Of a stretch of 6,762 bases of DNA, positions 6,015-6,762 are shown piece by piece (position 1 is the stretch's first letter; each line of letters begins with the position of its first letter). Under the pieces are notes generated by a model. It had not been told where the DNA came from, did not search any database, and saw only the letters and a list, made by a program, of their open reading frames with translations. The position numbers were made by a program, and so were the translations under genes. The DNA is from Clostridiales bacterium (GTDB lineage: Bacteria; Bacillota_A; Clostridia; Saccharofermentanales; Saccharofermentanaceae). The DNA is taken from the NCBI GenBank assembly GCA_017649745.1, contig JAGCGE010000307.1, positions 1-6,762 of the forward strand. The letters are read 5' to 3'.

Positions 6015-6047
6015 AAAAAAATCACCTGCCTCCGAAGAGACAGGTGA
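6015..6047 (-). terminator. Intrinsic terminator inside the leader of the GNAT operon
   Basis: On the minus strand TCACCTGTCTC (6037-6047) pairs with GAGGCAGGTGA (6022-6032) to give an 11-pair stem with one G-U pair, closed by a C(UUCG)G tetraloop and followed by seven T (6015-6021). It is a textbook strong terminator. It sits between the promoter at 6200-6228 and the first GNAT gene, and the SD of that gene begins at the next base, so it acts as a leader terminator rather than only the end of the upstream gene. Confidence 0.93.
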
Positions 6048-6181
6048 ATTAATAACTAGATTATCTGTTCATTATGCTCTCGGAGTTCAAAAATCATACG
6101 TGATAACAAGACCGTGGATTCCCACTGCCATTGGACGCATGTATGACTTGACTGAAATCGCGTTGAACATCAATGAACTCC
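6030..6181 (-). promoter_or_regulatory. Ribosome-controlled transcription attenuator (competing pairing segments)
   Basis: Three segments compete. Segment A, GGAGTTCA (6174-6181), overlaps the SD of the leader peptide. Segment B, TGAACTCC plus GAGAG (6077-6089), starts at the leader stop codon. Segment C, CTCTTCGGAG (6030-6039), is the core of the terminator hairpin. A pairs with the first eight bases of B perfectly. Positions 6077-6085 of B (CTCCGAGAG) pair with C over nine pairs with one bulged base. A:B therefore leaves the terminator free to form, while B:C breaks it. A ribosome held early in the leader ORF would cover A but not B and favour read-through; one finishing at the stop codon would cover B and favour termination. 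The pairings are seen in the sequence; the mechanism is inferred. Confidence 0.75.
6087..6170 (-). CDS. Regulatory leader peptide, 27 codons
   Basis: A complete small ORF begins with ATG at 6170-6168 and ends with TGA at 6089-6087. Its peptide starts MFNAISVKSY, continues with MRPMAVGIHG and ends LVITYDF. The SD GAGAGGAG lies seven bases before the start, about 22 bases after the predicted transcript start. The ORF sits in a leader of roughly 190 bases and its stop codon forms part of pairing segment B of the attenuator. There is no run of one amino acid's codons, so it is unlike amino-acid starvation leaders; stalling by an antibiotic or by the nascent peptide fits better. I do not recognise the peptide from known erm, cat or tet leaders. 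The evidence for translation is the SD, its position and the overlapping pairing elements. Confidence 0.78.
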   Translation of the reverse strand: MFNAISVKSYMRPMAVGIHGLVITYDF

Positions 6182-6199
6182 TCTCAAAGATTTTTGTGT

Positions 6200-6228
6200 A
6201 GGATATCACTTCAATTTCGATGTGTCAA
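6200..6228 (-). promoter_or_regulatory. Promoter of the leader peptide and GNAT operon
   Basis: On the minus strand a perfect -35 box TTGACA (6223-6228) is followed after 17 bases by TATCCT (6200-6205, 4 of 6 matches). The start point would be near 6193. It begins seven bases after the stop codon of the S66 peptidase gene, so the operon has its own promoter, although read-through from the peptidase gene is also possible. Confidence 0.8.
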
Positions 6229-6235
6229 CACAATG

Positions 6236-6762
6236 TCACCTTACTCCGCCTTCAAGAAGACTGAAGCTCATCTCATCGATATTTATTTTTGCTTCAGCTC
6301 CATAAGGCAACAAAAAGATCGGTGATGTGTGTCCGAAATTTAGGTCACCCAACACAGGCAGATCAGGAAGCGAATATCTTCCTGTAATGACATCTCTGAT
6401 ACGCTCAGCATACGCTTCAAAAGGCTTATCTGTTCTCATCTTTCCTATGATGATACCGTTTAAAAGCTGCAGATATCCTTTCTCTCCAAGTTCATTAAAA
6501 AACGCAGCCATACCTTCAGGATCACAGCATTCCGGAATATCCTCAAAGAAAAGAATGGATCCGTCAAAATCTGTCTTTTTGACCAGTGTTTCACCTGAAA
6601 CATCTTTTATCTTAAGAAGATCTCCGTGTCCTCCGAAAAGCCTTCCCCTAGCCTTTCCTTTTCCCTGAACATAGCAGTAACCATGATCAGGAATATAGTT
6701 CTTTTTATAGTTCTTATCTATATGTTTACAACCACCTAAAGACCACTCTTTAGAATGATCGA
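6236..6762 (-). CDS. S66 family peptidase (LD-carboxypeptidase/MccF-like), C-terminal part
   Basis: The reading frame is open from the right edge to TGA at 6238-6236, giving 174 residues; the N-terminal half with the catalytic serine is outside the window. An internal ATG at 6511 is not the true start, because clear family sequence lies upstream of it. Visible motifs are RLFGGHGDLL (40-49 of the visible part), the strand SILFFED with the expected catalytic Glu73, and VLGDLNFGHTSPIFLLPYGAEAKI (136-159 region) with the catalytic His144. S66 enzymes use a Ser-Glu-His triad. They either trim tetrapeptides from cell-wall peptidoglycan in the cytoplasm or, as with MccF, cut microcin C-type antibiotics. 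Which group this belongs to cannot be decided from this half. No terminator directly follows the gene; the next one is at 6015-6047. Confidence 0.9.
   Translation of the reverse strand, partial: DHSKEWSLGGCKHIDKNYKKNYIPDHGYCYVQGKGKARGRLFGGHGDLLKIKDVSGETLVKKTDFDGSILFFEDIPECCDPEGMAAFFNELGEKGYLQLLNGIIIGKMRTDKPFEAYAERIRDVITGRYSLPDLPVLGDLNFGHTSPIFLLPYGAEAKINIDEMSFSLLEGGVR

Noticed and set aside
5908..6201. Open frame of 97 codons on the plus strand ending in a protein-like stretch (VITRPWIPTAIGRMYDL).
   Set aside because: It runs antisense through the GNAT start and the terminator, has no SD, and its protein-like end is the complement of the leader peptide ORF, which has promoter, SD and stop in good order.
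6001..6228. T-box or metabolite riboswitch as the explanation for the leader.
   Set aside because: No T-box sequence (AGGGTGG-like) or recognised riboswitch core is visible, and a translated small ORF explains the pairing segments better.

Overview
The window looks like chromosomal DNA of a Gram-positive anaerobe of the class Clostridia (Bacillota). The base composition is moderate to AT-rich and the Shine-Dalgarno (SD) sequences are strong (AGGAGG, AAGGAG). It carries a BlaI/BlaR1-type pair, a UvrX/UmuC-like Y-family polymerase with a YolD partner, and a Gram-positive SOS box. Genus cannot be fixed from the sequence alone. Every gene I can support lies on the minus strand, so the window reads from right (6762) to left (1).

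Right to left: (1) 6236-6762 is the C-terminal half of an S66 (LD-carboxypeptidase/MccF-like) peptidase. (2) 6001-6235 is a regulatory leader. It has a good promoter (TTGACA-17-TATCCT), a 27-codon leader-peptide ORF with its own SD, and an intrinsic terminator with a UUCG loop whose U-tract touches the SD of the next gene. Three mutually exclusive pairing segments link the leader SD, the leader stop codon and the terminator, which is the layout of a ribosome-controlled attenuator. (3) 4405-6000 holds three tightly packed GNAT acetyltransferase genes controlled by that leader. (4) 4278-4313 is a second intrinsic terminator, again touching the SD of the next gene. (5) 2985-4266 is a PAP2-family membrane protein with an altered catalytic motif, followed one base later by an XRE repressor with four predicted membrane segments. 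(6) 690-2965 is an SOS operon: a LexA-type box inside the promoter spacer, then a Dabb-domain protein, a Y-family DNA polymerase with a beta-clamp motif, and a YolD-like protein. (7) 1-686 is a BlaI-family repressor with a promoter and operator of repeated GTCTA/TAGAC half-sites, followed one base later by the start of a BlaR1/M56 sensor that runs off the left edge.

The strongest candidate for something undescribed is the attenuator in front of the GNAT operon. If it works as the pairing predicts, a ribosome stalled on the leader peptide would free the segment at the leader stop codon to open the terminator and switch on three acetyltransferases. That would suit inducible protection against a ribosome-targeting or acetylatable toxic compound. 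The second is the SOS operon, in which an unrelated-looking Dabb gene is the first gene before the mutagenic polymerase. No RNA genes, insertion sequences, CRISPR arrays or origins were seen, and no gene-free stretch exceeds 300 bases.
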